The notes below the pieces were generated by a model. The model did not search any database and had not been told where the DNA came from. It worked only from the letters and a program-made list of their open reading frames with translations. Shown piece after piece: positions 26,328 to 33,599 of a DNA stretch of 64,000 nt; position 1 is the stretch's first letter, and the number at the start of each line of letters is the position of its first letter. The DNA comes from UBA1413 sp037447215 (GTDB lineage Bacteria > Bacteroidota > Bacteroidia > Bacteroidales > Prolixibacteraceae). The position numbers were made by a program, and so were the translations under genes. The stretch is taken from NCBI GenBank assembly GCA_037447215.1, contig JBBIHB010000004.1:62001-126000 (forward strand), given 5' to 3'.

Positions 26328-27661
26328 GCAAACAACCTATTATCAATGTGGGTATAATGTCGGGCAACCCAATTGAATTCATACTTGAAACCGGTTATCA
26401 TCACAACAACAACTTATTGGCACAGGGCGCCTATAACATTGAACTTAAAAAGGGTAAACTGATCCTGCAAGGTGAAGGTATTCTGGTAATTACCGAAGAG
26501 GATATTGCCTTGATACCCGTATTCAGAACCAACTCATTTTTATTGAAAGGTGTGACCATCGGAATCCAGTTTCACTGGGAGCAAAAAGAAGATCAGCGAT
26601 TTACAGGAGGACTACATTTCATTAAGGAGAATGGTTCAATCAGGGTTATCAATACCATTCACCTCGAAGATTACCTGAAAAGTGTAATCTCATCTGAAAT
26701 GAGTGCCAAAAGTTCGGCAGAATTGTTAAAAGCACATGCAGTAATTTCACGGAGTTGGCTCCTTGCTCAGATCGAAAAAAAGAAATCCCTGGTAGCTTCT
26801 GAAATATCATTCAATTCGAACCAGGTCAGCGATCAGGAGATTGTAAGATGGTACGACCGTGAAGACCATTCTGATTTTGATGTCTGTGCCGATGACCATT
26901 GCCAGAGGTATCACGGCATAACAAAAATAATTTCGGCTGCTGCTTCAGATGCTGTTAATGACACCAAGGGCGAGATTATCGAAGCCATGAATGAGATATG
27001 CGATGCACGTTTCTCGAAATGTTGCGGTGGAATTTCCGAAAGTTTTGAAAACAATTGGGAACCCTTGCCCAAAACCTACCTTCGTGCCATCAGCGATCGA
27101 AAACACCTTGGTTCACCCCCCTCTCACGACCTGCGCAATGAGCAGAATGCCCGTGAATGGATTGAAAGTTCGCCCGAAGCATTCTGCAACACCACCAACA
27201 GGAAAATTTTGGCGCAGGTGCTACCCGATTTCGATCAGAAAACAACTGATTTTTTCAGGTGGAAAACTGAATATGCTCAGGATGATTTATCTTCCCTGAT
27301 ATTGAAGCGTTCCGGTTTCGATTTCGGAAAAATAATCCGCATAGAACCCCTTGAAAGAGGATATTCAGGGAGGATCATTCGCTTAAAGATAACAGGTACC
27401 AAACGAACAATGGTGGTGGGAAAAGAACTTGAAATACGTAAATGGCTTTCACCTTCGCACCTGTATAGTTCAGCCTTTGTTATCGATTATAGTGACATAA
27501 ATGGAGGTATTCCGGGAAAAATTATTCTCAAAGGAGCCGGATGGGGACATGGTACAGGACTCTGTCAGATTGGTGCAGCAGTCATGGGAGAAACAGGCTT
27601 TACTTACAAAGAAATTTTAAGTCACTATTTCAGTGGATCACAAATAAGAAAAATATATTGA
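26324..27661 (+). CDS. SpoIID/LytB-domain protein without signal peptide
   Basis: This 445-residue protein carries a SpoIID domain. HLEDYLKSVISSEMSAKSSAE (about 116-136) includes the glutamate that is catalytic in SpoIID lytic transglycosylases. Further motifs are KAHAVISRSW, FSKCCGGISE and the C-terminal GAGWGHGTGLCQIGAAVM. SpoIID cleaves glycan strands that have lost their stem peptides. Unusually, the N-terminus (MSKQPIINVGIMSGNPIEF) has neither a signal peptide nor a membrane segment, so it may act in the cytoplasm on imported glycan pieces or have a changed role. It overlaps the DUF4922 gene. Confidence 0.85.
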   Translation: MSKQPIINVGIMSGNPIEFILETGYHHNNNLLAQGAYNIELKKGKLILQGEGILVITEEDIALIPVFRTNSFLLKGVTIGIQFHWEQKEDQRFTGGLHFIKENGSIRVINTIHLEDYLKSVISSEMSAKSSAELLKAHAVISRSWLLAQIEKKKSLVASEISFNSNQVSDQEIVRWYDREDHSDFDVCADDHCQRYHGITKIISAAASDAVNDTKGEIIEAMNEICDARFSKCCGGISESFENNWEPLPKTYLRAISDRKHLGSPPSHDLRNEQNAREWIESSPEAFCNTTNRKILAQVLPDFDQKTTDFFRWKTEYAQDDLSSLILKRSGFDFGKIIRIEPLERGYSGRIIRLKITGTKRTMVVGKELEIRKWLSPSHLYSSAFVIDYSDINGGIPGKIILKGAGWGHGTGLCQIGAAVMGETGFTYKEILSHYFSGSQIRKIY

Positions 27662-27662
27662 T

Positions 27663-28346
27663 TTACCACTGTTCAATCCATGTGAAAAATCCTGGTTTTG
27701 ACTGAAGTTGTTTCCTGATGGCTTCGGCCTCAGTTGTTTTACTATTTGCTTTATAGGATTCATAAAGCCTCACCTGAATAAAACTGTGCAGCCAGTTACA
27801 TTCCGTATTTTTTGAAAATTGAAGGGCTTTCAGAAACAATGCTTCGGCTTCTTTTTTATCGCCTCCGAACATAGATGGCCTATAAAAAAGGGAATTTCCC
27901 TTTTCGATCCAGCCCATAGGTTCTGATGGGTTGTTTTTTATTGCTTCCTCGTAAGCATCGGCATTGCGCTGCCCCAGAAATGGGGCCTTCATTGGAGAAA
28001 GCCCGATCCTGAAACCCACCAAACCAGCCTTTATCCCGAGTAACCGTGAGTTTCCCGGATTCTGTTTCAATAGTTTCTCAAGAAGCTTTTCAGTTTCATC
28101 GAGCAGAAGACGTGCCTTTGAATTCTGGTCAGTTCCAAGTAAATAACCCAAATACCCATATCGGGCCAGCAATGCATCGGTAAGTACCGAAAAATTCTGT
28201 GGATTCTCCTTTTCCAATCTCCTGAATTCCTGTTCCCATCCTGAAATATCACCCCTGGCATAAGTTTCATAAAAAAAACATGCGTGATTACTTGCCGACA
28301 AAAACCGGAAACCAATCAGTAAAATTAGCAGAATTAAAGCTTTCAT
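27663..28346 (-). CDS. Secreted TPR-like protein
   Basis: This 227-residue protein has a signal peptide (residues 1-18), then helical repeats that look like degenerate TPRs (LLARYGYLGYLLGTDQNSKARLLLDE ... DAYEEAIKNNPSEPMGWIEKGN ... KKEAEALFLKALQF). It is likely periplasmic or surface-exposed. It ends one base from the convergent SpoIID-like stop. No function can be assigned. Confidence 0.65.
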   Translation of the reverse strand: MKALILLILLIGFRFLSASNHACFFYETYARGDISGWEQEFRRLEKENPQNFSVLTDALLARYGYLGYLLGTDQNSKARLLLDETEKLLEKLLKQNPGNSRLLGIKAGLVGFRIGLSPMKAPFLGQRNADAYEEAIKNNPSEPMGWIEKGNSLFYRPSMFGGDKKEAEALFLKALQFSKNTECNWLHSFIQVRLYESYKANSKTTEAEAIRKQLQSKPGFFTWIEQW

Positions 28347-28409
28347 CTGTATAAATTGTCTTGATTTTTAATGGTCAGATGCCAGCCCGACTGAATCGTT
28401 CTGGCGGGG

Positions 28410-28487
28410 AATCACCATGAGGAACGTTATTCCTGCCCGTATGTTCAGGCGGGCATTCCGGTTTGTGTTTTGCTAATCATGGTGATT
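28410..28487. repeat. Nested inverted-repeat element in intergenic spacer
   Basis: AATCACCATGA (28410-28420) and TCATGGTGATT (28477-28487) are a perfect 11-bp inverted repeat. Between them TGCCCG (28434-28439) and CGGGCA (28450-28455) form an inner hairpin. The spacer lies between the small TPR gene and the start of the carotenoid operon's last gene. There is no T-run, so it is not a standard terminator; a palindromic intergenic repeat is more likely. Copy number elsewhere is unknown. Confidence 0.4.
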
Positions 28488-29612
28488 TCATACTTCTATT
28501 TTTCTTCCTTTCCATTGAGCAGAACCTTTAAATTTCTGTAGGATATTCCTTACTACAATGAAGCCAAAATTAAGCATCTGAAACGGATGCAAAAAAACCG
28601 ACAAACTGTTTTGCTTGCTTGTCATGGATACAAACACACGATTGGCAATTACCAGTAATAGATAAACTTTTAATCCAGCCCAATCCAAAAAATAAATCAC
28701 AGGAATCCATCCAAATAAAACAGTAAGTGCAAAACCAGTCATTACAAGCCTGCTTCCGCCATAATATTGATGTACATTTCGTGAAAATCCGGCAATTGCC
28801 TCTGCCGATGACCTGTACATCCGGCAAAAAATATCATTTCCTCCTGTAAGTGTAGCCAATTTTCCCCTCTGATCCTTAACCATCCTGGAAATCAGTATAT
28901 CCTCAACAGGCTCCTTTCTGACTTTCTGGTGCCAGTTATTCTTCCGGTAATTATCGGCATCGAAAAGCATAAACTGTCCGTTGGCAGCCGAAAGCGACGA
29001 AAACTTCAAATTCCTCACCAGGGGCAATGGCAGAAGGCTTAACAGCACCCAGTTCATAACCGGTACAGTTGTTAATTCACCAAAAGTCAGCATAGATTGG
29101 GTAGGAAAAATCGAAACCAGTTGAAACCTGTGTTTCTGAATATGTGCCACTGCTTTTCGGACTATGTGTGGCGACACGCGTACATCGGCATCCAGAAAAA
29201 GCAAATAATCACCCTTTGCATCTGCGGCCAATTGATGGCATGCAAAATTCTTTCCAGTCCAACCTTCAGGTATTTCAAGACCTTTAAAATAACGGAGGTT
29301 AGGCATTTGCTTTCGAAATTGTTCAAGAATATCCGAAGTCCTGTCGGTTGAATGATCATTGCAAACAATAATCTCTGAATTGGACCAGGTTGAATTCATC
29401 AGGTCGCCCAGCAAAAGTGGCAGGGATACTTCCTCGTTCCGCACAGGGATCAGGATCGAAACAAAAGGTTTATGGACAGGCATATCTTCAGGTAAATAGT
29501 TCTTTGTGAGAAGATTGACCAATGAAATCAATACTCTGACAAAAAGAAAAATCAATACAAAAAATGCCAATCCAATCATAATCTGAAAATTTTCTTGAAA
29601 ATCAGCGTTCAT
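28488..29612 (-). CDS. GT2 glycosyltransferase, carotenoid cluster
   Basis: This 374-residue membrane-associated family 2 glycosyltransferase has an N-terminal membrane segment (about 11-34), VSILIPVRNEE (51-61), NDHSTD (85-90), the DAD metal site (141-143), WTGKNFAC, and two or more C-terminal membrane segments (about 290-345). It resembles CrtQ/CruC-type enzymes that add a sugar to carotenoid or carotenoic acid ends. Its place at the 3' end of a crt operon next to an acyltransferase supports carotenoid glycosylation. It overlaps the acyltransferase gene by 11 bases. Confidence 0.78.
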   Translation of the reverse strand: MNADFQENFQIMIGLAFFVLIFLFVRVLISLVNLLTKNYLPEDMPVHKPFVSILIPVRNEEVSLPLLLGDLMNSTWSNSEIIVCNDHSTDRTSDILEQFRKQMPNLRYFKGLEIPEGWTGKNFACHQLAADAKGDYLLFLDADVRVSPHIVRKAVAHIQKHRFQLVSIFPTQSMLTFGELTTVPVMNWVLLSLLPLPLVRNLKFSSLSAANGQFMLFDADNYRKNNWHQKVRKEPVEDILISRMVKDQRGKLATLTGGNDIFCRMYRSSAEAIAGFSRNVHQYYGGSRLVMTGFALTVLFGWIPVIYFLDWAGLKVYLLLVIANRVFVSMTSKQNSLSVFLHPFQMLNFGFIVVRNILQKFKGSAQWKGRKIEV

Positions 29613-30222
29613 CCAGAATTACCTGATTTCTGGTTTTGAAATAAAACTCGTTATATTCATCCTGCAGTTCAATTAAATTAAAAGATCTGTTGCCCGCATA
29701 TTTTACTTTAATTGTTGCTTTTGGACGGGCAGGTGAGCCAAATGAAATATGGGCTGTTGCAAAAACAACATTGATTTTGCCCTCATTATTCTTTAGAAGC
29801 ATTTCAGCCCCTTTTTCAAAAATTACATTATCAATGTAATGGCTATTAATCTGTCCCTGGGGATAAATAGTTACCACATTTCGTGGGTCGGAAAGCAATT
29901 GGGCAGAATATCGCATGGTTGGCAATACATTTTTTTTGTTTTTGTCCACCGAAAATACTCCGGTACGGGTTAAGAACATGCGTTTTTTAAGCTGTTCTTC
30001 AAGCATCATGACATGAAACCTTCGTTTCAGGATTTTTTCAGAAATAAACCACGACCAATATCCATCCCACCAACTGAAATGGTTTTGTAAAAGTAAAACC
30101 GGACCATCCGGAACTTCATTCATAAGATTAAATTCAACATTCCGAAAGATGATTTTCTGAAAAAACCTGTAATAAGTGGTAAAAAACCACAAAGGCAGTT
30201 TTTGCCTGTTTGCTTTTATCAT
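29602..30222 (-). CDS. PlsC-like acyltransferase, carotenoid cluster
   Basis: This 206-residue protein has the LPLAT/PlsC acyltransferase motif H48-x4-D53 (NHFSWWDGYW) and, near residue 120, YPQGQINS in the place of the usual FPEG.R block. Its context between a glycosyltransferase and crtW suggests that it acylates a carotenoid-bound sugar, as in acyl-glycosyl carotenoids, instead of glycerol phosphate. The changed second motif would fit a non-standard acceptor. It lies 3 bp after crtW. Confidence 0.75.
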   Translation of the reverse strand: MIKANRQKLPLWFFTTYYRFFQKIIFRNVEFNLMNEVPDGPVLLLQNHFSWWDGYWSWFISEKILKRRFHVMMLEEQLKKRMFLTRTGVFSVDKNKKNVLPTMRYSAQLLSDPRNVVTIYPQGQINSHYIDNVIFEKGAEMLLKNNEGKINVVFATAHISFGSPARPKATIKVKYAGNRSFNLIELQDEYNEFYFKTRNQVILDER

Positions 30223-30225
30223 AGA

Positions 30226-30924
30226 TCAATGAACAGCAGGTGACAGAATTTTCTTTGAACGATAAAGTTTCCACCATGGAGTTGTGGGCGATTCGTGATG
30301 TTCGCGGTGATAACCAAAAAAATAACAGGTTATCATAGCAAGAAAGTGATTTTTCGGAAGGGTGCGGGCTTTGTGAATACCCATTTCGGGTTTATGCGGT
30401 AAGCGGTGGGGTATAAAAGTACCGAAGAAAAATAATTGAAGAGTTCCGAGAACAGCGGGAATAACCCAGAAGAAAATCAATTGCCAGTCGGTAAACCAGA
30501 TTTTCAGAATATTGAAAGTTATGGCCATTGAAACCAGTTGCCACCAGGTAGTGTAGCGTACCAAAAACTTAAACCACCAAGCAAAAAAGTTGTTGCTTCC
30601 GGTATAAAAATCAGGATCCTTTTCCGTTGCAGGAAATCTGTGATGAAGGTAATGGTTCTTCCTTAAGCGACCGTACGATAAGTAAGCAAACGAAAGTGTA
30701 GCGATCCATCCGGCCAAATCGTTTATTTTACGGTTACCCGAAACAGTTCCGTGCATGGCATCATGTCCGGTAATAAATAATCCTGTAAATAAATAACCCT
30801 GAAGCAGTATATGGAAGTAAAAAGCAAAAGAGGTAAAATCAACATTAACATAAGCGAGTAAGTAAGCAAGGTGACAAATCCATGAGAGATAAACAGCAAC
30901 GGCGACAAATAATCCCATAATCAA
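30226..30924 (-). CDS. crtW: CrtW-type carotenoid 4-ketolase
   Basis: This 232-residue integral membrane di-iron oxygenase matches the CrtW family closely. It has the histidine boxes HDAMH (54-58), HYLHH (91-95) and HREHH (206-210), plus KDPDFY, FGTFIPHR and ESPTTPWW. CrtW introduces a keto group at C4 of the beta-ionone ring and needs oxygen, so the organism meets oxygen at least at times. It lies in the crt operon between the cruF-like gene and the acyltransferase. A hydroxylase role is less likely because CrtZ proteins are shorter and lack these boxes. Confidence 0.9.
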   Translation of the reverse strand: MIMGLFVAVAVYLSWICHLAYLLAYVNVDFTSFAFYFHILLQGYLFTGLFITGHDAMHGTVSGNRKINDLAGWIATLSFAYLSYGRLRKNHYLHHRFPATEKDPDFYTGSNNFFAWWFKFLVRYTTWWQLVSMAITFNILKIWFTDWQLIFFWVIPAVLGTLQLFFFGTFIPHRLPHKPEMGIHKARTLPKNHFLAMITCYFFGYHREHHESPTTPWWKLYRSKKILSPAVH

Positions 30925-30942
30925 TAAATTAATTGGATGAAT

Positions 30943-31587
30943 TTACAATAAAAACCGGAGCAGAATAAAGAAAACGAACTGAATAATCAATAACCAAGGA
31001 GCCAACCTGTTCTGATAACTAACCCTGAATATTTTAAGGGTAATAAGCATCAGCAAGGCAATTAAATACCATGCAATATAGTTCTGAACAGGAATATTTT
31101 CTCTTTCCCATGTCCACATATCTGTGGAAATAGCGACTGGTTCCATTATTACATCATACAACACCAACATTGCAGCACCTGAAAAGGGATAATACCATTT
31201 CTGATTTATTTTTGGAAACAGCACATAAATACAGTAAATCAAAATCAACCAGTTAAGCCCTATTAGCAAGGGAGTGCCGAAAATTTTCAGTCCGAGGGCC
31301 TTTCCGTATGCATAGTCACCGAAGATTATTCCGGTCTGAACCCCAATTACTTCTATAAAGTATCCGGAAAAAGCAAGCGCCGAAAAAACAGCAACTTGCC
31401 GTAGGCTCCAATTTTGGTGAAAAAGAAATAAAAGTACCGTACTTATAATGAGATTGAGTGGCACCAGTCTCTGAAACAGGTCGTGAGTGGCAGGTATAAG
31501 AAAACCAGCAACACCAACACCATAAAATATAACCAGAAATATTCTTGTGATCAAAATCCACTTATCTTTTTTCATGTCCAGGATCAT
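30943..31587 (-). CDS. cruF: CruF-like carotenoid 1',2'-hydratase (DUF422)
   Basis: This 214-residue polytopic membrane protein has about six or seven segments. It includes EVIGVQTGIIFGDYAYG, GTPLLIGLNWLILIY and AMLVLYDVIMEPVA, which mark the DUF422 carotenoid family. CruF adds water to the 1',2' double bond of a linear psi end, making a tertiary hydroxyl that can be glycosylated. Its stop side is 18 bp from crtW, and its start overlaps the desaturase stop (ATGA). A CruF plus CrtD pair is known from myxol and salinixanthin pathways. Confidence 0.82.
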   Translation of the reverse strand: MILDMKKDKWILITRIFLVIFYGVGVAGFLIPATHDLFQRLVPLNLIISTVLLFLFHQNWSLRQVAVFSALAFSGYFIEVIGVQTGIIFGDYAYGKALGLKIFGTPLLIGLNWLILIYCIYVLFPKINQKWYYPFSGAAMLVLYDVIMEPVAISTDMWTWERENIPVQNYIAWYLIALLMLITLKIFRVSYQNRLAPWLLIIQFVFFILLRFLL

Positions 31588-33050
31588 TTCCTTTCATTTT
31601 CAATCAACGATGCTGCAATCATTGCCGACGACAGGCTTAGAGGTATTCCACCGCCCGGATGAACACTTCCTCCGGTAAAATAAAGTCCTTTGATGCGGCT
31701 CGAAAAGTTGGGGTGCCTTTTGAAAGCTGAGAACAAACTATTGGATGAAGGACCATATAACGATCCGTGCCACGAACCAGTTTTCTCTTCAACTTTTACA
31801 GGATCGAGAACCTCTTCAAAAATGATCTTATCTTCCAATTTAACCGACAAAGCATTTTCAAGTTTCTGAATGATATTTTTCCTGGCAGTTTTTACCAACT
31901 CATCCCAGTTTTGCCCCACATTTTCAGGTGCATTCACCATAACAAACCAATTTTCGCAATGTTCCGGTGCATCGTCAGGAAATATTTTTGAACTTATATA
32001 TAAATATACCGTTGGATCTTCGTTCAACGAAAAATTCTCAAATAAATCAACGAACTCTTCCTTATAGTTATCACTGAAAAAAATGTTGTGCACATCAAGT
32101 TTTTCGAAATTTGCCCTGATACCCCAATAGAATATGATGGCTGAGGTTGAACGTTGCTGGCGATCAAGTTTGATAAGTTTTTTATTTTGGGGAAGCAAGT
32201 ATTTGTAAAACCTGTAAATATCCATATTACTTATAACCCGTTCGGCCGGTTTATACCCTTTGGCAGTGGTTATACCACGAATTTGGTCACCGCGAGCATC
32301 GACACTTATTACTGGCTCATTGTAATGAATTTTTAAATGTAGCCTTTCAAGTTGCTTGAGAAAAGCCTTAACTATGGTGTACATACCCCCATCGGGAAGC
32401 CACGCACCCAGGTTATGTTCGAGGTGAGCAATAACCCTTAGCGTTGCCGGGGTATGATAAGGATTTGAACCATTGTAAGTTGCATACCGATCGAGCAATT
32501 GAACCAATTTTTGGTTTCTAAGTGCATTGTGATTATGCCTGTGTAGCGACCTGAAAGCCTTTAACCTGAAAACACCAGCAAAAGATGAAAGGTTACTTTT
32601 CCGAAACAGCGAGCGCAATTTATGAAGGGACCCAAAAATAAATACAGGTGCAGTAATATGGTAAACTTCGGCTGCTTCGTCGAGGTAATCTTTCAAAACC
32701 GAAGGTTTAACACCTGTTTTTAACTCAGCTTCCCTGCAAAATTCATCTACGTCCGAATGGGCATCGAGTTCCAATCCATCACTCCAAAAATAGCGGGCCA
32801 CAATAGGAAGGCGTTTGATATCAAATTGCAAATCATGATCAAGTAGTTCGAGGGCTAATTCGGGTAAAGTAAACAACGAAGGTCCTGCATCGAAACGAAA
32901 ACCATTGCCCTTTACCTGATTTAGTTTACCTCCGGGGCTTGAAGAGGCTTCATAAACTTCAACCTCATATCCAAGTCTTGCCAATCTGATGGCTATGGCA
33001 AGACCCCCAATACCCGCTCCAATCACTATTGTTTTTTTCATATTATTCAA
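31584..33050 (-). CDS. crtD: CrtD/CrtI-family carotenoid desaturase
   Basis: This 488-residue FAD-dependent oxidoreductase has VIGAGIGGLAIAIRLA at the N-terminus, SSPGGKLNQ, FDAGPSLFTLPE, and the C-terminal GLYFTGGSVHPGGGIPLSLSS typical of phytoene-desaturase-like enzymes. Pairing with cruF favours the 3',4'-desaturase CrtD acting on a 1'-hydroxy end, but a CrtI phytoene desaturase cannot be excluded. No crtB or lycopene cyclase is present here, so early steps must be encoded elsewhere. It is the first gene of the operon and has a -7 element just upstream. Confidence 0.8.
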   Translation of the reverse strand: MNNMKKTIVIGAGIGGLAIAIRLARLGYEVEVYEASSSPGGKLNQVKGNGFRFDAGPSLFTLPELALELLDHDLQFDIKRLPIVARYFWSDGLELDAHSDVDEFCREAELKTGVKPSVLKDYLDEAAEVYHITAPVFIFGSLHKLRSLFRKSNLSSFAGVFRLKAFRSLHRHNHNALRNQKLVQLLDRYATYNGSNPYHTPATLRVIAHLEHNLGAWLPDGGMYTIVKAFLKQLERLHLKIHYNEPVISVDARGDQIRGITTAKGYKPAERVISNMDIYRFYKYLLPQNKKLIKLDRQQRSTSAIIFYWGIRANFEKLDVHNIFFSDNYKEEFVDLFENFSLNEDPTVYLYISSKIFPDDAPEHCENWFVMVNAPENVGQNWDELVKTARKNIIQKLENALSVKLEDKIIFEEVLDPVKVEEKTGSWHGSLYGPSSNSLFSAFKRHPNFSSRIKGLYFTGGSVHPGGGIPLSLSSAMIAASLIENERK

Positions 33051-33058
33051 AACTGAAA

Positions 33059-33066
33059 CAAATTTA
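33059..33066 (-). promoter_or_regulatory. -7 element of the carotenoid operon
   Basis: The minus strand reads TAAATTTG, matching TAnnTTTG, 8 bp from the desaturase start codon. No -33 TTTG is clear at the normal spacing. The short distance implies a very short leader or start-proximal transcription. Confidence 0.4.
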
Positions 33067-33113
33067 AACTCATTTTAAATTATTTACATATGTGGTTTGT
33101 TCAATTTTTTCAG

Positions 33114-33121
33114 TAGTTTTG
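33114..33121 (+). promoter_or_regulatory. -7 element for the heme/porphyrin gene run
   Basis: TAGTTTTG matches TAnnTTTG and lies 40 bp upstream of the small membrane-protein gene. A TTTG at 33096-33099 is only 14 bases upstream, short for a -33 element. It shares a spacer of about 110 bp with the divergent carotenoid promoter; the spacer also holds the palindrome ACATATGT. Confidence 0.4.
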
Positions 33122-33161
33122 ACACCAAATTTTTAATTTTTATAAAAAATCAGGTATCACC

Positions 33162-33494
33162 ATGTTTACATTCGGACTTTTCAGTACTCATTTGCCTTAT
33201 GTATTAATGGTGGCTTTCTATGCCTTTTACTTTTTCGTTTTATCCCCTTCGGCAAATACACCAGTTAATCTTTCGAATTCAGAAGATAAGGTAAGGATTG
33301 AACTGGTTCAAACAAAAGTTGTCACGGGACATTCTGCCGTTCATTATTATTTTGCAGAATTCCACTTCGGCGGCAACAAAAAAATATGGAGGACACAAGA
33401 TCATATTCGATTTTATACACCCCCTGACAGAAATCCTGACAAAGAAGCATACAACTTAGAAATATTCAACCGGCCACCTCCAGTTGTTTCATAA
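33162..33494 (+). CDS. Small membrane-anchored protein upstream of TonB receptor
   Basis: This 110-residue protein has one hydrophobic segment (about 8-28) and then a polar domain facing one side of the membrane (HSAVHYYFAEFHFGGNKKIW, YTPPDRNPD). I do not recognise the family. It is read in the same direction as, and 105 bp before, the TonB receptor of the heme gene run, so it may be an accessory factor of that system. The intergenic stretch 33495-33599 shows no hairpin or clear promoter. Confidence 0.6.
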   Translation: MFTFGLFSTHLPYVLMVAFYAFYFFVLSPSANTPVNLSNSEDKVRIELVQTKVVTGHSAVHYYFAEFHFGGNKKIWRTQDHIRFYTPPDRNPDKEAYNLEIFNRPPPVVS

Positions 33495-33599
33495 TTTAAT
33501 CTGGTAGTCCTGTTAAGGAAAAACCATTCTGTTTAGGGTAATTTAGCCTTACCTGAGCTTATTACAATTTAAAATACAAAATCTCATTTTTGAAAAATT

